Shown here one piece after another: positions 46,901 through 51,674 of a DNA stretch of 64,000 bases. The DNA is taken from assembly GCA_028281495.1 (NCBI GenBank), contig JANQJU010000029.1:124001-188000 (forward strand), in the 5' to 3' direction. The DNA comes from SAR324 cluster bacterium. Lineage in GTDB: Bacteria; SAR324; NAC60-12. A model generated the notes under the pieces. The model ran no database searches. It was not told where the DNA came from and saw only the letters and a program-made list of their open reading frames with translations. Numbering within the stretch: the first letter of the stretch is position 1; every line of letters begins with the position of its first letter. A program made the position numbers and the translations under genes.

Positions 46901-48175
46901 GTGCTTCCTCAGATGTCACTGACTCCCAATGGAAAGATTGATCGAAAGGCTTTAGCCAGTGAAGGGGAAAGGACCATTCGCTTGTCTTCCAATTTGCCAC
47001 GAAATAGAGTGGAATCGGAGTTGTTCCTGATTTGGAAAAAATTACTTCCGGCTGCTTCAATCGGAATTCATGACAACTTTTTCGAATTGGGTGGGCATTC
47101 TTTGCTAGCCTTATCTCTTGCCAATCGAGTTCAACGGGAATGCCATGTCTTGTTTCCAGTAGCAGCCTTATTTCAACATCCGACAATCGCTAAAATGGCT
47201 CAATTTATTCAGTCTCATGAAATGTCTTCTAAGCAGCTTGCTCTGATTCCGATTCAGCCGGAAGGGAATCGAACTCCGATTTTCTGTATGGCGGGGGCTG
47301 GATGCAATGTCTTGAGCTATCACGCCTTGGCTTCCTTGCTCGATAAGGATCAACCCGTGTATGGCTTGCAAACGCTTGGGCTGGATGGTGCCCCTCCGTT
47401 GTTGGATAGTGTAGAAGCCATTGCCACCCGCTACATCAAGGACATCAAAGAAGTGTGTCCTACAGGACCTTACCGCTTGGGTGGGCACTCCTTTGGAGGG
47501 CGAGTGGCGATAGAAATCACACGACAATTGGAAGCCCAAGGTGAGTCGGTAGAAACCGTATTCTTGTTTGACAGTTTGGCCCCTCATCCCAACGAACAAA
47601 AAGCTCCCATTACCATCGATGATTTGGATTGTTTGCTGCTTGCCGCAGACATCATTAAATCCACGAACCAACTACCTCACTCCCAAACAACGACGGGCTC
47701 CCAAACAACGACGGATTCTCAAACAACGACAGATTCCCAAACAACGATTGGCCCCGAAGGCGAGGAAATATCAGCACCCAACCGTGCGGTTTTAGAAGCG
47801 TTGCCCGATACCGATGCCCGTTATGCGTTGGTGGCCCAACACCTCTGCCAGGAATCTGGAGGGGCTATTGACATTTCTCCTTCACAACTCGATCAAGTTG
47901 TGATGGTGCTTCAGTCCAATATTGCTGCCAGCCAGAAGTATTGTCCGGACGGTTCGATTCAAGCGCCGTTGGTCCTGTTTCGCGCCAAAGACTTGCCTGC
48001 AGAAGAACATTGGGTGGGGCACCGTTCAGACTATGGGTGGGATTCGTTTACAACCGGAGGAGTTCAAGTGTTCTCGGTAGACGGCAGTCACGTCACCCTC
48101 TTAAATATGCCCCATGTTCGACAGATTGCAGAGACACTGGAAGATCTACTCACTGGAGAGAAGAACCGAGAGTGA
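31748..48175 (+). CDS. Hybrid NRPS-PKS megasynthase 2 (modules 5-8, thioesterase)
   Basis: This 5,475-residue protein completes and releases the product. Domain order (residues): TubC-type docking domain 1-55; C4 (HHIIGDG 229-235), A4 from 620, PCP5 (S1194); C5 from 1259 (HHIISDG), A5 from 1743, PCP6 (S2356); KS2 2418-2840 (C2589, H2722, H2762), AT2 2939-3240 (GHSIGEY, HAFHS), KR2 3610-3790 (S3762/S3763, Y3776), PCP7 (S3924); C6 from 4034 (HHIISDG), A6 4519-5065, PCP8 (S5118); TE 5165-5470 (GHSFGG with S5248, H5448). The KS-AT-KR-PCP block closely parallels that of megasynthase 1. The 3' end overlaps the convergent membrane-protein gene by 26 bases. Several linkers carry in-frame tandem repeats. 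Confidence 0.96.
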   Translation: MNKIQEFLSHLYHDLDIKIWAQEEKLRVNAPEGAMTDALRGELRARKSEILEFFKNNPLWNASDRVFSDPIPLLPLDVQEFPLSFAQQRLWFLAQLEEEAASATQAAYNMSAALRLLGPIQHRALQQALEHLVRRHDSLRFRFSETAGSPAILKTEAYNPLTKVDLSSILNSGNGSITVGSEPNSDSEKLESVIHRFSFDPFDLKTGPLFRCQLLRVHDEEHVLLFQAHHIIGDGWSMGILLREWGILYRAYVRQKDSYFQPPLPELPIQYSDYTAWQRRWLSGEVLERQFAYWKNKLAGASELLELPTDFPRPAVMRYQGAIHVSELSVSLTQRLKQIGQQQGTSLFMTLLALFKVLLYRYSGQSDLLIGTPVANRTHYQTEGLVGLFVNTLVLRTDVYGTQTFAELLQQVRQTSLEAFSHQDIPFEYLVEKLNPTRSLSHSPLFQVMFALQNAPLEANDVEGLQVSFMNQESRVAKFDLTLTISNHHGGLACGWEYNTDLFRPETIVRMGEHFGMLVESLAQDVRPLEVSVAQIPLLTLEDIQQLKAWNDTHLGNDVLGQPEPSTPPVPPIPSTSSALPAPSTPPVLPTPSAPLAPTTPSTPSTLSAFTTPSKQPLGETVIDWFQAQVEQTPDRVAVIFAEESESALRSLSWKKMPQELTYRELNAHANQLAHYLRTLGVGPETLVGLCMERSIAMLVGVLGILKAGGAYVPLDPNYPSQRLQFMLEDSQLPVLLSQTHLLEKLPTSSAQVVDLDRSWDSILREPAMNLDSESGPQNLAYVLFTSGSTGRPKGVMIEHHSTATLVRWAQATFSVDVLEGVLAATSLNFDLSVYELFVPLCTGGTVFLVENALSLSSLGHHPITLLNTVPSAAAELIRMQGIPASVKVVNLAGEPLKKKIVDALYRQPTIERVYNLYGPSEDTTYSTYSLVPKDSEAPPNIGHPIANTQIYILDAHHQPAPIGVPGELCIAGEGLARGYLNRPDLTQTKFMEVELFGDRQRIYKTGDLARWAAETGHLEYLGRLDHQIKLRGFRIELGEIETALTELETVQEAVVVLREASSDNGEISLQTVSSQAASPQAASPQLIAYVALVPSATSFSIEEAVSLLRTELKTRLPDYMVPSQFMVLPQLPLTPNGKIDRKALPLPNFEMPSEDSHPLQTETEKALATLWSQVLGVKIQSARSHFFEVGGHSLLATQLASRIRERFQIDIPLRRLFEHTVLQEQAQWLDQQQRSSPLPPMEPQAQGDLSENQSTVLSFAQQRLWFLAEWERALQQSQQHAQSKGLGVYHMPLALKIVGQLNREALQQALETLVLRHEVLHSAFPKVEGQATVRKLAPTASFTAIDLTDVTSASDREVQVNKLIQDHAFAPFDLAQGPLLRVQLLQLSEVDHRLLFNIHHIISDGWSMEVLLREWSRLYNAYCQNPLSGETPVVSCFNTYVQHAGLPELSIQYSDYAAWQQKWLSKAVLARQMAYWKDKLVHTPELLSLPTDFARPATMRYRGTYQTHSLTPSLTSALKQLSQEQGVTLFMTLLTAFKVLLYRYSGQEDILVGTPIANRQQKQTEDLIGLFVNTLVLRSQIDGTQPFLELLQQVRQTALEAYSYQDLPFEYLVEQLNPSRSLSHSPLFQVMFILQNTPSDSLDWTGLEVSFLEQESHITKFDLTLNIAEHEGQLICGWEYNTDLFRSETIARMGERFQILLEGLIEHSQVSVSQLPCLVPSDLQQLQAWNQTQASYPSDKTIVDLFQAQVQQQPDHLAVVFDPGRDPQTLTYAELNAQANRLARYLKTLGVGPEVLVGLCAERSLSVVVGILGILKAGGAYVPLDPAYPPSRLQYMLEDSQVPVLLSQTHLLERLPTSAAQIVDLETVDLETKEAWGETPSVDARIDSNNVGLAENLVRQSGPEHLAYVIYTSGSTGRPKGVLVQHQGFTNLATFQQHAFQVTEASRVMQFSSLSFDASCWEFSMALANGATFYLSTAHQLLPTDSLVTLLKKHRISHITLPPSALAVLPQEPLPDLKTIIVAGEACSPELIERWTANGQQLVNGYGPSEATVCATFAPCIPDGNPPPIGVPIANTQVFIVDANLQLVPPGIPGELCIAGVGLARGYLNRPELTAERFIELELLGKRRRIYKTGDLACWIPESQSQGANLKFLGRIDHQVKLRGFRIELGEIESVLAQHDLVQEVAVVLRNQDTNPRLAAYITLMLSRDDLGKMDPEERKSIIPKALQSWLLQRLPNYMVPQSILVLDQFPLTPNGKIDRHVLPDPVSRSSENLNRSSENANRSSETANRSSENLRTSASSMPQPESQLTQEISDVDDTLPRTEVENKLVQAWCEVLDLEQVGLHDNFFDLGGHSLLMVKLHGKLQAWLGASLSIIDLFQHPTIHALARHLKPTEDQGMAKRSFPKANPTLDSSNKEIAIVGMAGRFPGASTVAAFWQNLQEGVESITFFSEEVLLANGVAPDLMKHPDYVKAHGVVEGVDQFDAAFFGYSPKEAEILDPQQRLFLECAVEAMEHAGYGAEKHHGTVGVYAGSGINQYLMQNIMEHPDLVETVGGYQVMLANGQDHLATRTSYKLGLKGPAVNVQTACSTSLVAVHLACHGLLNGDCDMALAGGVTLSPQPTGYVYQPGMILSPDGHCRAFDADAQGTVGGNGLGMVVLKRLDQALADHDHIHAVIKGSAINNDGRDKVGYTAPSVEGQATAIAKAMQGIDYESIRYIETHGTGTTLGDPIEIKSLTEAYQLQTQKTGYCAIGSVKTNIGHLDTAAGVAGLIKTVLALKHKKIPPSLHFKQPNPKIDFSKSPFYVNAELSDWDAEETPRRAAVSSFGIGGTNAHVVLEEAPAPDAEIHNEANDKWHLLVLSAKTPAALIQASANLAQHIQHHPGLSLKDAAYTLSMGREAYPYRHFLVCHTHEQAIDQLMGLRTEHLATWGPQSAATSVVFMFSGQGAQYVNMAKGLYQHEPLFRKYVDHCAEFLKPHLSLDLREILYPTTQEAEAARQLQQTALTQPALFVVEYALAQLWMSWGVRPIAMIGHSIGEYVAACLAGVFSLETALELVAIRGRLMQALPSGAMLSVSLPESEITPLLQEGVSLAAHNGPQQCVVSGETAAVHALEKQLQSQSIPCIRLHTSHAFHSSMMQPALAPFAEQISRVFQATPLHAPKIPYLSNVSGFWITAEQALNPNYWVQHLSQTVRFVEGLGTLSNHRETIFLEIGPGRTLITLVKNYLEATLVDELQADPEANPQPSQKREPVIVSSLRHPKDKMEDRSFLLNTLGKLWKGGVDIDWPGVYASIQPHRVPLPTYPFERQRYWVEANPSAKSLANPIAQPKPELADWFYLPLWKPTAPLNLQTRVSPKVVSNSLPPETRDLSTTGLCWLVFQDSQGIGLRLIAKLKEAGHTVIQVRPGQRWDVFEQNEFVLNPHCPEDYDSLFKELQQRQLSPQRIVHLWSLQANDALGDIHPEPRFEDTLVASQYLGFYSLLFLAQAMGKQETVEELWLMVVSHHVHAVTGDESLCPEQATVLGPVQVIPHEYPHVVCRHIDVTIPATDHDKERKLIEPLFAELNASTSEKIVAYRGRHRWIPMYEAVRLDSLAESFQHSTTSISGLRKHGTYLITGGLGGMGLAFAKHLAQTAQAKLILTGRSEFPPPDEWDHWLATHEGSNDTSQKIKALQSLEQQGAEVLVVRADVSQYSEMKTVLAQATQQLGPICGVIHTAGVPGGGGIQKKSQETAASILAPKVSGSVVLHRLLQDKPLDFFVLCSSLSSVLPAFGQADYCAANAFQDAYAHFLNAQGFPAISINWDGWKDVGMAARSSNSTAGLTPQEGVEIFQRILKTSAAQVLVSTYDLSERQKASSMQSEVLEQSPEMLPITPSKPSHPRPNLSSDYVKPCSALEQQLVEIWQTLLGIDGIGIQDDFFELGGDSLLGTRVIAQVHKVFKAGLPMQVLFEKPTIAEMVGYLEQVAAPSSIQPASSVSSASPASTRSVSSASPASPPSAPTPSASTPSVSFIPTASDRTNLPKMVPTSTGESEACPLSFAQQRLWFLAHWQTSQQNSKAKFAGDSVYHMHAAFRLSGSLNYVAMQQALETLVRRHHSLRFHFLETEGKAVVQKIAPYNPISFLDLTDANSNLDPHLDSKFALEVLARKHAAAPFDLETGPLLRIQLVKIEEDEHGVLFNMHHIISDGWSMGVFLREWGQLYNVGCQQASLTSSQLSTHLSKALPELPIQYEDYAAWQRNWLSGEVLQQQLAYWKEKLSDAPDLLELPTDFPRPAVMRFQGAQHQTKLSEATAQGVKQLSQQQGTTLFMTLLSAFNVLLYRYSGQEDILVGTPIANRSHYQTQDLIGLFVNTLVFRSRIHNTQTVTELIQQVRQTALEAYSHQDVPFEYLVEQLNPSRSLSNAPLFQVMFMLQNTSAAVLELEGLKVSAIQREIHTTKFDLTLMVTEHEDQLFCTWEYNTDLFRPETIERMSEHFRILVESILQNPAQAVAHVPLLTANDIQQLQSWQQTRIPDFHDTTIIKLFEEQVCRTPDSLAVVFASEHTYSKHTYLKHTSALDGIEKRSLTYRELNAKANQLAHYLKNWGVQPETLVGICLERSLEMLIAVLGILKAGGAYVPLDPEYPAERLQFISEDAQLALVLSHSHLMDRLEVGSSQEKERTACTFSVVDLAKEWEHVAVFSSQNPSIPSHPHTLAYVIYTSGSTGQPKGVLVEHEALLLRILSAKNQYSVTPEDRVLQFASLSFDASLEQIFTTLCGGACLVLPSTNQLTAQELNGLLQKEKISIMHFPPAYWQQVMHDEPHWEWTSSRLLILGGELLPSQLAIQTRKRLPKSCRFLNEYGPTEATITATWFEVTEAFQSEMTETFQSEVAGAFQSEMAETFQASNMRNGTPIGRPLPHTSVYILDSHHNLVPLGLPGELYIGGSGLARGYLKRPALTQERFIEVDLFEETQRLYKTGDWARWILGPSGTYDQLEYLGRLDHQIKFRGFRIELGEIESVLNQHELVREAVVLPHMEAYVTTLSSGALTPAEVAKQLRDWVQNRLPEYMVPSRIFVLPQMSLTPNGKIDRKALASEGERTIRLSSNLPRNRVESELFLIWKKLLPAASIGIHDNFFELGGHSLLALSLANRVQRECHVLFPVAALFQHPTIAKMAQFIQSHEMSSKQLALIPIQPEGNRTPIFCMAGAGCNVLSYHALASLLDKDQPVYGLQTLGLDGAPPLLDSVEAIATRYIKDIKEVCPTGPYRLGGHSFGGRVAIEITRQLEAQGESVETVFLFDSLAPHPNEQKAPITIDDLDCLLLAADIIKSTNQLPHSQTTTGSQTTTDSQTTTDSQTTIGPEGEEISAPNRAVLEALPDTDARYALVAQHLCQESGGAIDISPSQLDQVVMVLQSNIAASQKYCPDGSIQAPLVLFRAKDLPAEEHWVGHRSDYGWDSFTTGGVQVFSVDGSHVTLLNMPHVRQIAETLEDLLTGEKNRE
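33413..33600 (+). repeat. Pro/Ser/Thr-rich repeat linker between C4 and A4
   Basis: Imperfect copies of CCATCAACACCACCGGTCC and CCATCAACATCATCGGCCC encode PSTPPVP, PSTSSALPA and related segments for about 60 residues. It is low-complexity and probably disordered. Confidence 0.85.
34967..35005 (+). repeat. In-frame repeat in the C-terminal part of A4
   Basis: Copies of TCTCAAGCGGCTTCT-like 15-bp units encode SSQAASPQAASPQ shortly before the A10 motif of A4. Confidence 0.7.
35519..38930 (+). other. NRPS module 6: C-A-PCP (Phe-type)
   Basis: The A5 pocket reads D, A, W, T, I, A, G, V, C plus Lys, one change from the classic Phe code of gramicidin synthetase (DAWTIAAVCK). The A-PCP linker holds a 21-bp repeat. 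Module 7 follows, so the Phe should be chain-extended. Confidence 0.78.
38555..38635 (+). repeat. In-frame 21-bp repeat, four copies, between A5 and PCP6
   Basis: The units start CGTAGCTCTGAAAAC and encode RSSENLN, RSSENAN, RSSETAN and RSSENL. The fourth copy is three bases short. Confidence 0.9.
38996..43633 (+). other. PKS module 7: KS-AT-KR-PCP (malonyl, ketoreducing)
   Basis: The motifs are TACSTS, ETHGTGT (Thr where Ala is usual), KTNIGH, GHSIGEY, HAFHS, GGLGGMG and YCAAN. With Phe from module 6 it should give 4-amino-3-hydroxy-5-phenylpentanoate, a Phe-type statine. It is highly similar along its length to module 4. Confidence 0.88.
43664..43785 (+). repeat. Ser/Ala/Pro-rich repeat between PCP7 and C6
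   Basis: Repeated TCTGTCTCCTCCGCTTCACC-type units encode SVSSASPAS and PSASTPSVS. It is a low-complexity interprotein-like linker. Confidence 0.8.
43838..47215 (+). other. NRPS module 8: C-A-PCP, last module
   Basis: The A6 pocket reads D, A, E, H, I, G, E, I, T plus Lys. Glu at 239 and 322 could suit a basic side chain, but I know no matching code. A four-copy 24-bp repeat lies inside this adenylation domain, just after the A5 motif. Confidence 0.7.
46298..46393 (+). repeat. In-frame 24-bp repeat, four copies, inside adenylation domain A6
   Basis: The units encode VTEAFQSE, MTETFQSE, VAGAFQSE and MAETFQAS (residues 4851-4882). They lie between the A5 motif EYGPTEATITATW and the A6 motif GELYIGGSGLARGY, where other A domains have a short variable loop. 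Confidence 0.92.
47222..48172 (+). other. Type I thioesterase domain
   Basis: The alpha/beta hydrolase has GHSFGG with S5248 and, near the end, DGSH with H5448. It releases the chain by hydrolysis or cyclisation. Its lid region has a 6-residue repeat, SQTTTG, in four copies. Confidence 0.9.
47681..47752 (+). repeat. In-frame 18-bp repeat, four copies, in the thioesterase lid
   Basis: Units of TCCCAAACAACGACGGGC type encode SQTTTG, SQTTTD, SQTTTD and SQTTIG (residues 5312-5335). Confidence 0.92.
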
Positions 48176-49958
48176 TTTTCGGACGCCCCCGTCCCAACAA
48201 GCGTCCTTTGACGGAGGGTAAAAAGGGATTTCCCTCGGCATTCACAAGCTGCAAACGATGTGGTGTCACTTTGGGGTGAAATACAAAATACGGATAGACA
48301 TAGCCCTCAGGTGTCAATCGTTCTGCCTGTCCGATTGCGTTCCCTTGTTCGTCATAAGCGACTAATGAATAGGGGGGGGATAAGCCCGTTCCCCCTTCTA
48401 TGACGATCAGACCACGAATCCAGTAATGTGGTAGGCGGCTCGATACAAACTGCCCTTCCTGAAACGCAACCTGCTCCAATTCACTGCAACGATGGTTCAA
48501 TAGGTAGGGGTAAGGGTTGATCGGGATGCAGTAGTCTTCGTGTTCCGTCAAGCCATGATATTGCGACCACTGCGAATGAGATTGAGACGGTTCTGTTAAA
48601 TAATTGTGGTGCACCGTGTGGTAATCCAGATTGGCCCAAATCAGATAAAGCAAGATCCCAATGGTGACGGCTGCTTGTTTGTTGCGACTTGTGATCCTTC
48701 CCACGATTAGCACAAACATTCCGAGTAAAATTCCCATTAGTGACAACAAAAACCATCGGTTTTGAAAAGGAAGGTTCGGTGTGTCCCAGTTGTTGAATTC
48801 GAGAGGAAACGATTGGATCAAATAGACCAGCAAGAACACATTGATAAACGCCAATGCATTCACATAAATAAAAAAGTACGAAGCGATGCGACCACTAGCC
48901 CTACGGAATTGATATAGTGCCACTCCACTCAATCCAATAATCACGGCCACCGTCAGTCCGATACTGAGTCCATAAGAAGCTTTTAAAAACGAGGTGGGGA
49001 ACAACAGGTGCGCATAGGATTTGAGGAAAAAAAAGATGGCTTCCTGAAGCAATTCGGACAATCGCACTTGTTGGGGAGCGCGAAAGAAATGAAAGTATGT
49101 GTTTGCGATATAGTTGGCGATCAATTGCAAACCAATGAATGCCGTAATCAGTCCATAAAATAGGTGGCTACGATTCGTATGCCACATGATGCCATGCCAT
49201 AGTCGTCCTGGTAGCATTCTATTTCTGAAAGCATCTCCAGCACTTCCCAAAGACAACACTTCTCCTCCATACGAGGAGTTGCTCCGATTCCCTAAGGGCA
49301 TAGGACTACCGAAGGGAAATCCGAACCATCCCAACAATAACAGCAATCCATAGAATGGAAGAAAGGCCACGGAATGTGTTTTAGAAGTCACCACCAAAAC
49401 CACCAAAGCCAACAAGGCGATTAACCTTTTTTGGGACCACCGTTGTAAATTCACAAAGGGCAGCACAATAAGCAAAAACAGGCCGTGGTAGGTGAAGTTA
49501 ATAAACGCATAGAGTTCATAATCCCCCAATAACCCAATACCCAGTGCAACGCTGATCAAAAACCGAGCAAGATCTGAAGGCAAAAGGGAGCGGAACGCCT
49601 TCAAACAAAACAAAGCATAAAAAATAGCGGAGCACCCCAATGCTGACCATTGGGTGATCTGATGATAGTGGGCCGTGGCATTCAGCACTTTCACCGTGAG
49701 TACTGCCACCAACCGAGGCAGCCATGTCAGATAATTATAGATTTGGAATTCAAAGATGTTCTGAAGCAGAGGGGCGTGATGGGCATAATAAAAAAAGCTC
49801 AACCCACTTTCTGCAAAAACTTCTGCATGGGTTGAAAAGGAGGGAAACCGTAACGACACTCCGATCAAGATCAGAGCAATTGCTAGAAAAAAAGGAATAT
49901 TCCAGTGGGTTGAAACGCGTTGGAGAGTCCGAAGGGAGCTAGAGAGCGAGGCGTTCAT
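48150..49958 (-). CDS. Polytopic membrane protein, possible glycan transfer enzyme
   Basis: This 602-residue protein has about ten to twelve hydrophobic segments in the first 440 residues, followed by a soluble C-terminal part (about 440-600) with CIPINPYPYLLNHRC and RGLIVIEGGTG. The early loop HAEVFAESG with an acidic residue after the first membrane span recalls GT-C type sugar transferases, but I cannot identify a family. Its ATG overlaps the stop of the tandem methyltransferase gene (ATGA), so it belongs to that operon. Its 3' end overlaps the convergent megasynthase gene by 26 bases. Given its neighbours, a role with lipid-linked sugars is plausible but unproven. Confidence 0.7.
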   Translation of the reverse strand: MNASLSSSLRTLQRVSTHWNIPFFLAIALILIGVSLRFPSFSTHAEVFAESGLSFFYYAHHAPLLQNIFEFQIYNYLTWLPRLVAVLTVKVLNATAHYHQITQWSALGCSAIFYALFCLKAFRSLLPSDLARFLISVALGIGLLGDYELYAFINFTYHGLFLLIVLPFVNLQRWSQKRLIALLALVVLVVTSKTHSVAFLPFYGLLLLLGWFGFPFGSPMPLGNRSNSSYGGEVLSLGSAGDAFRNRMLPGRLWHGIMWHTNRSHLFYGLITAFIGLQLIANYIANTYFHFFRAPQQVRLSELLQEAIFFFLKSYAHLLFPTSFLKASYGLSIGLTVAVIIGLSGVALYQFRRASGRIASYFFIYVNALAFINVFLLVYLIQSFPLEFNNWDTPNLPFQNRWFLLSLMGILLGMFVLIVGRITSRNKQAAVTIGILLYLIWANLDYHTVHHNYLTEPSQSHSQWSQYHGLTEHEDYCIPINPYPYLLNHRCSELEQVAFQEGQFVSSRLPHYWIRGLIVIEGGTGLSPPYSLVAYDEQGNAIGQAERLTPEGYVYPYFVFHPKVTPHRLQLVNAEGNPFLPSVKGRLLGRGRPKITLGSSLQ

Positions 49959-51655
49959 TTGTGAAGTACCCGAATTTTTTGCACGTACTGCCCACAGGCG
50001 ATGCGATTGAAGAGGTATATTTTTTCTACAAAGGGTTCGAGCTGCTTCAAAATGCGAGTGAAGCCATCGGGACAGAAAAAAGGAACCAAGCCAATGTATT
50101 CAGATTTCACAACCATCCCTCCATGCGCTTCAAACCATTGGTCCAGTTTGTGGGGGGGGTATGATTTTTCTTCGTGTTCAATATGATATGCTGATGTTTT
50201 TTCAATCACCTTCAACACCGGATTATAACCATTGGGTTCCACAACGATGATGGTGTCCGCAACCTTGCACAACTCCGCCACGGCTCGGCGGACGTCATAT
50301 AGATGGTGCAACACCCCACGCACGACCGCGATATCAAATCGTTGTTCCAGTGCAGTGAGATGATAAATATCCCCTACCACAAATCGAATGTTCGACTGCT
50401 CTTCTGTGTTTTTATTGGCTTGGGCAATGGCTTCTTCGGCAGGGTCCAGTCCGGTCACTTCTTTGGGCTGAAATTGGAGGAATTCCTGAGTGTAGGTGCC
50501 ATCACCACATCCGACATCCAACACGGTTTTGTTTTTCATGGATTCCATCGCCCACACGGCTTCCGAAATGCGCGCATTACTGAGGAGGCTCGATAGCTGT
50601 TGATTGGTCGTGTACACATACCCTGCATTTTCGGCGACATCTTGATTGAAACTCGACACGTTTTTCTCAGCCACCTGCGTTTGGGAAACCGTGGGTTTCG
50701 CTCCATCGGTTATATGACGCTGTGATGGAGCCGGTTTGTATCCGATGGCTACCGAATTTCCTACAGGCATGGGAATCGGAAGATGTCCGATGCCCACCAA
50801 ACTCATCCAATCGATGATGTGTTGCTTCCATGTTGGAGACACCGGAAGCAGCCGCAACCAATAACGCAAAGGATAGACATTGATAATGGGACGCACGCGA
50901 ATCGATTGAAATCCAGCTTGCTGCAACATGTACCGCAGGCTGTGAGGGGAATGCAGTTGCAGGTGCTCAATGTCGTAAATGGGCGATTTGGTTTTCAGCA
51001 ATCGCGCCAACCAAGATCGATAATTATGTGCCACAAAAAAGACCGCTCCCCCTTCTTGGAGCAAGTCATAGATTTGCCCACACAATTCCCCTGGATTTTC
51101 CACATGTTCGAGAGTCTGAAAGCAAGAGATGAGGCTGAAGCTGCTCGATTCAAAGTCGTCCGCAGAAAAGATTGTATTTTTGATCAATGCCTGGATTTCT
51201 GGAGGAGCTGTGTTGACCGGGGCTTTTGATGGTTCCACTCCCACGACTTCTGAAAATCCTGCCTCTTTCAGGTGCCTCAAAAAGCCGCCGTTTCCTGTTC
51301 CAATGTCGAGTGCCTTGTCGCGAATTCGTAGATGCGCCTTAATTTTCGGAAGAAACCGAGCGTACGTGCGTGCCGCATAGTCGGCTTCTTCGGCACTATC
51401 ATAAGCTGCATCCACGTAAAGCTGATGAAATACTTCTGCGGGTGGGGCTGGTGTGGCATACAGGAGATCACATCGCTTACAGCAGACCAAATTGAAATGC
51501 ATGAACTCCGGCAGTTTCCGGGATGCAAACGAGGTCGCAGTGAATTGGTGCTCATTGTACTGTGCTGCAAAGACTTGCTCAGCATCTTCCGAGCAACAGA
51601 TCGGGCACTTCCTGGGGAGCAGTTGAAATTCGGGGGGGGGTTCTTCCAAACTCAT
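49955..51655 (-). CDS. Tandem SAM-dependent methyltransferase protein
   Basis: This 566-residue protein holds two class I methyltransferase domains. The first half starts with a Cys cluster, CPICC then CCKRC, like the zinc site of sugar C-methyltransferase-type proteins, and then LDIGTGNGGF and FQTLEHVENP. The second half has LDVGCGDGTY and VVRGVLHHLYD. The two halves are joined by a loose linker near residue 320. I chose the ATG at 51655, 19 bases after the previous stop; a longer frame to 51739 would overlap the epimerase-GT gene. A nine-C run lies at codons 6-8 and an eight-C run near the end. The likely substrates are sugars or sugar-linked lipids, judging by the neighbours. Confidence 0.82.
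   Translation of the reverse strand: MSLEEPPPEFQLLPRKCPICCSEDAEQVFAAQYNEHQFTATSFASRKLPEFMHFNLVCCKRCDLLYATPAPPAEVFHQLYVDAAYDSAEEADYAARTYARFLPKIKAHLRIRDKALDIGTGNGGFLRHLKEAGFSEVVGVEPSKAPVNTAPPEIQALIKNTIFSADDFESSSFSLISCFQTLEHVENPGELCGQIYDLLQEGGAVFFVAHNYRSWLARLLKTKSPIYDIEHLQLHSPHSLRYMLQQAGFQSIRVRPIINVYPLRYWLRLLPVSPTWKQHIIDWMSLVGIGHLPIPMPVGNSVAIGYKPAPSQRHITDGAKPTVSQTQVAEKNVSSFNQDVAENAGYVYTTNQQLSSLLSNARISEAVWAMESMKNKTVLDVGCGDGTYTQEFLQFQPKEVTGLDPAEEAIAQANKNTEEQSNIRFVVGDIYHLTALEQRFDIAVVRGVLHHLYDVRRAVAELCKVADTIIVVEPNGYNPVLKVIEKTSAYHIEHEEKSYPPHKLDQWFEAHGGMVVKSEYIGLVPFFCPDGFTRILKQLEPFVEKIYLFNRIACGQYVQKIRVLHK
51632..51640. repeat. Homopolymer of nine C (coding strand) near the start of the methyltransferase gene
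   Basis: The run encodes three prolines at codons 6-8 (MSLEEPPPEF). Slippage in it would shift the frame right after the start and abolish the protein. Confidence 0.85.
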
Positions 51656-51674
51656 GGGCTTTTGATGGGAAATG

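Noticed and set aside
16042..48175. Epimerase, DH, ER or trans-AT docking domains in the assembly line
   Set aside because: No matching motifs; each KS module has its own AT, and only KR as reducing domain.
48176..48300. Terminator after megasynthase 2
   Set aside because: No stem with T-run was found; the convergent gene occupies this region.
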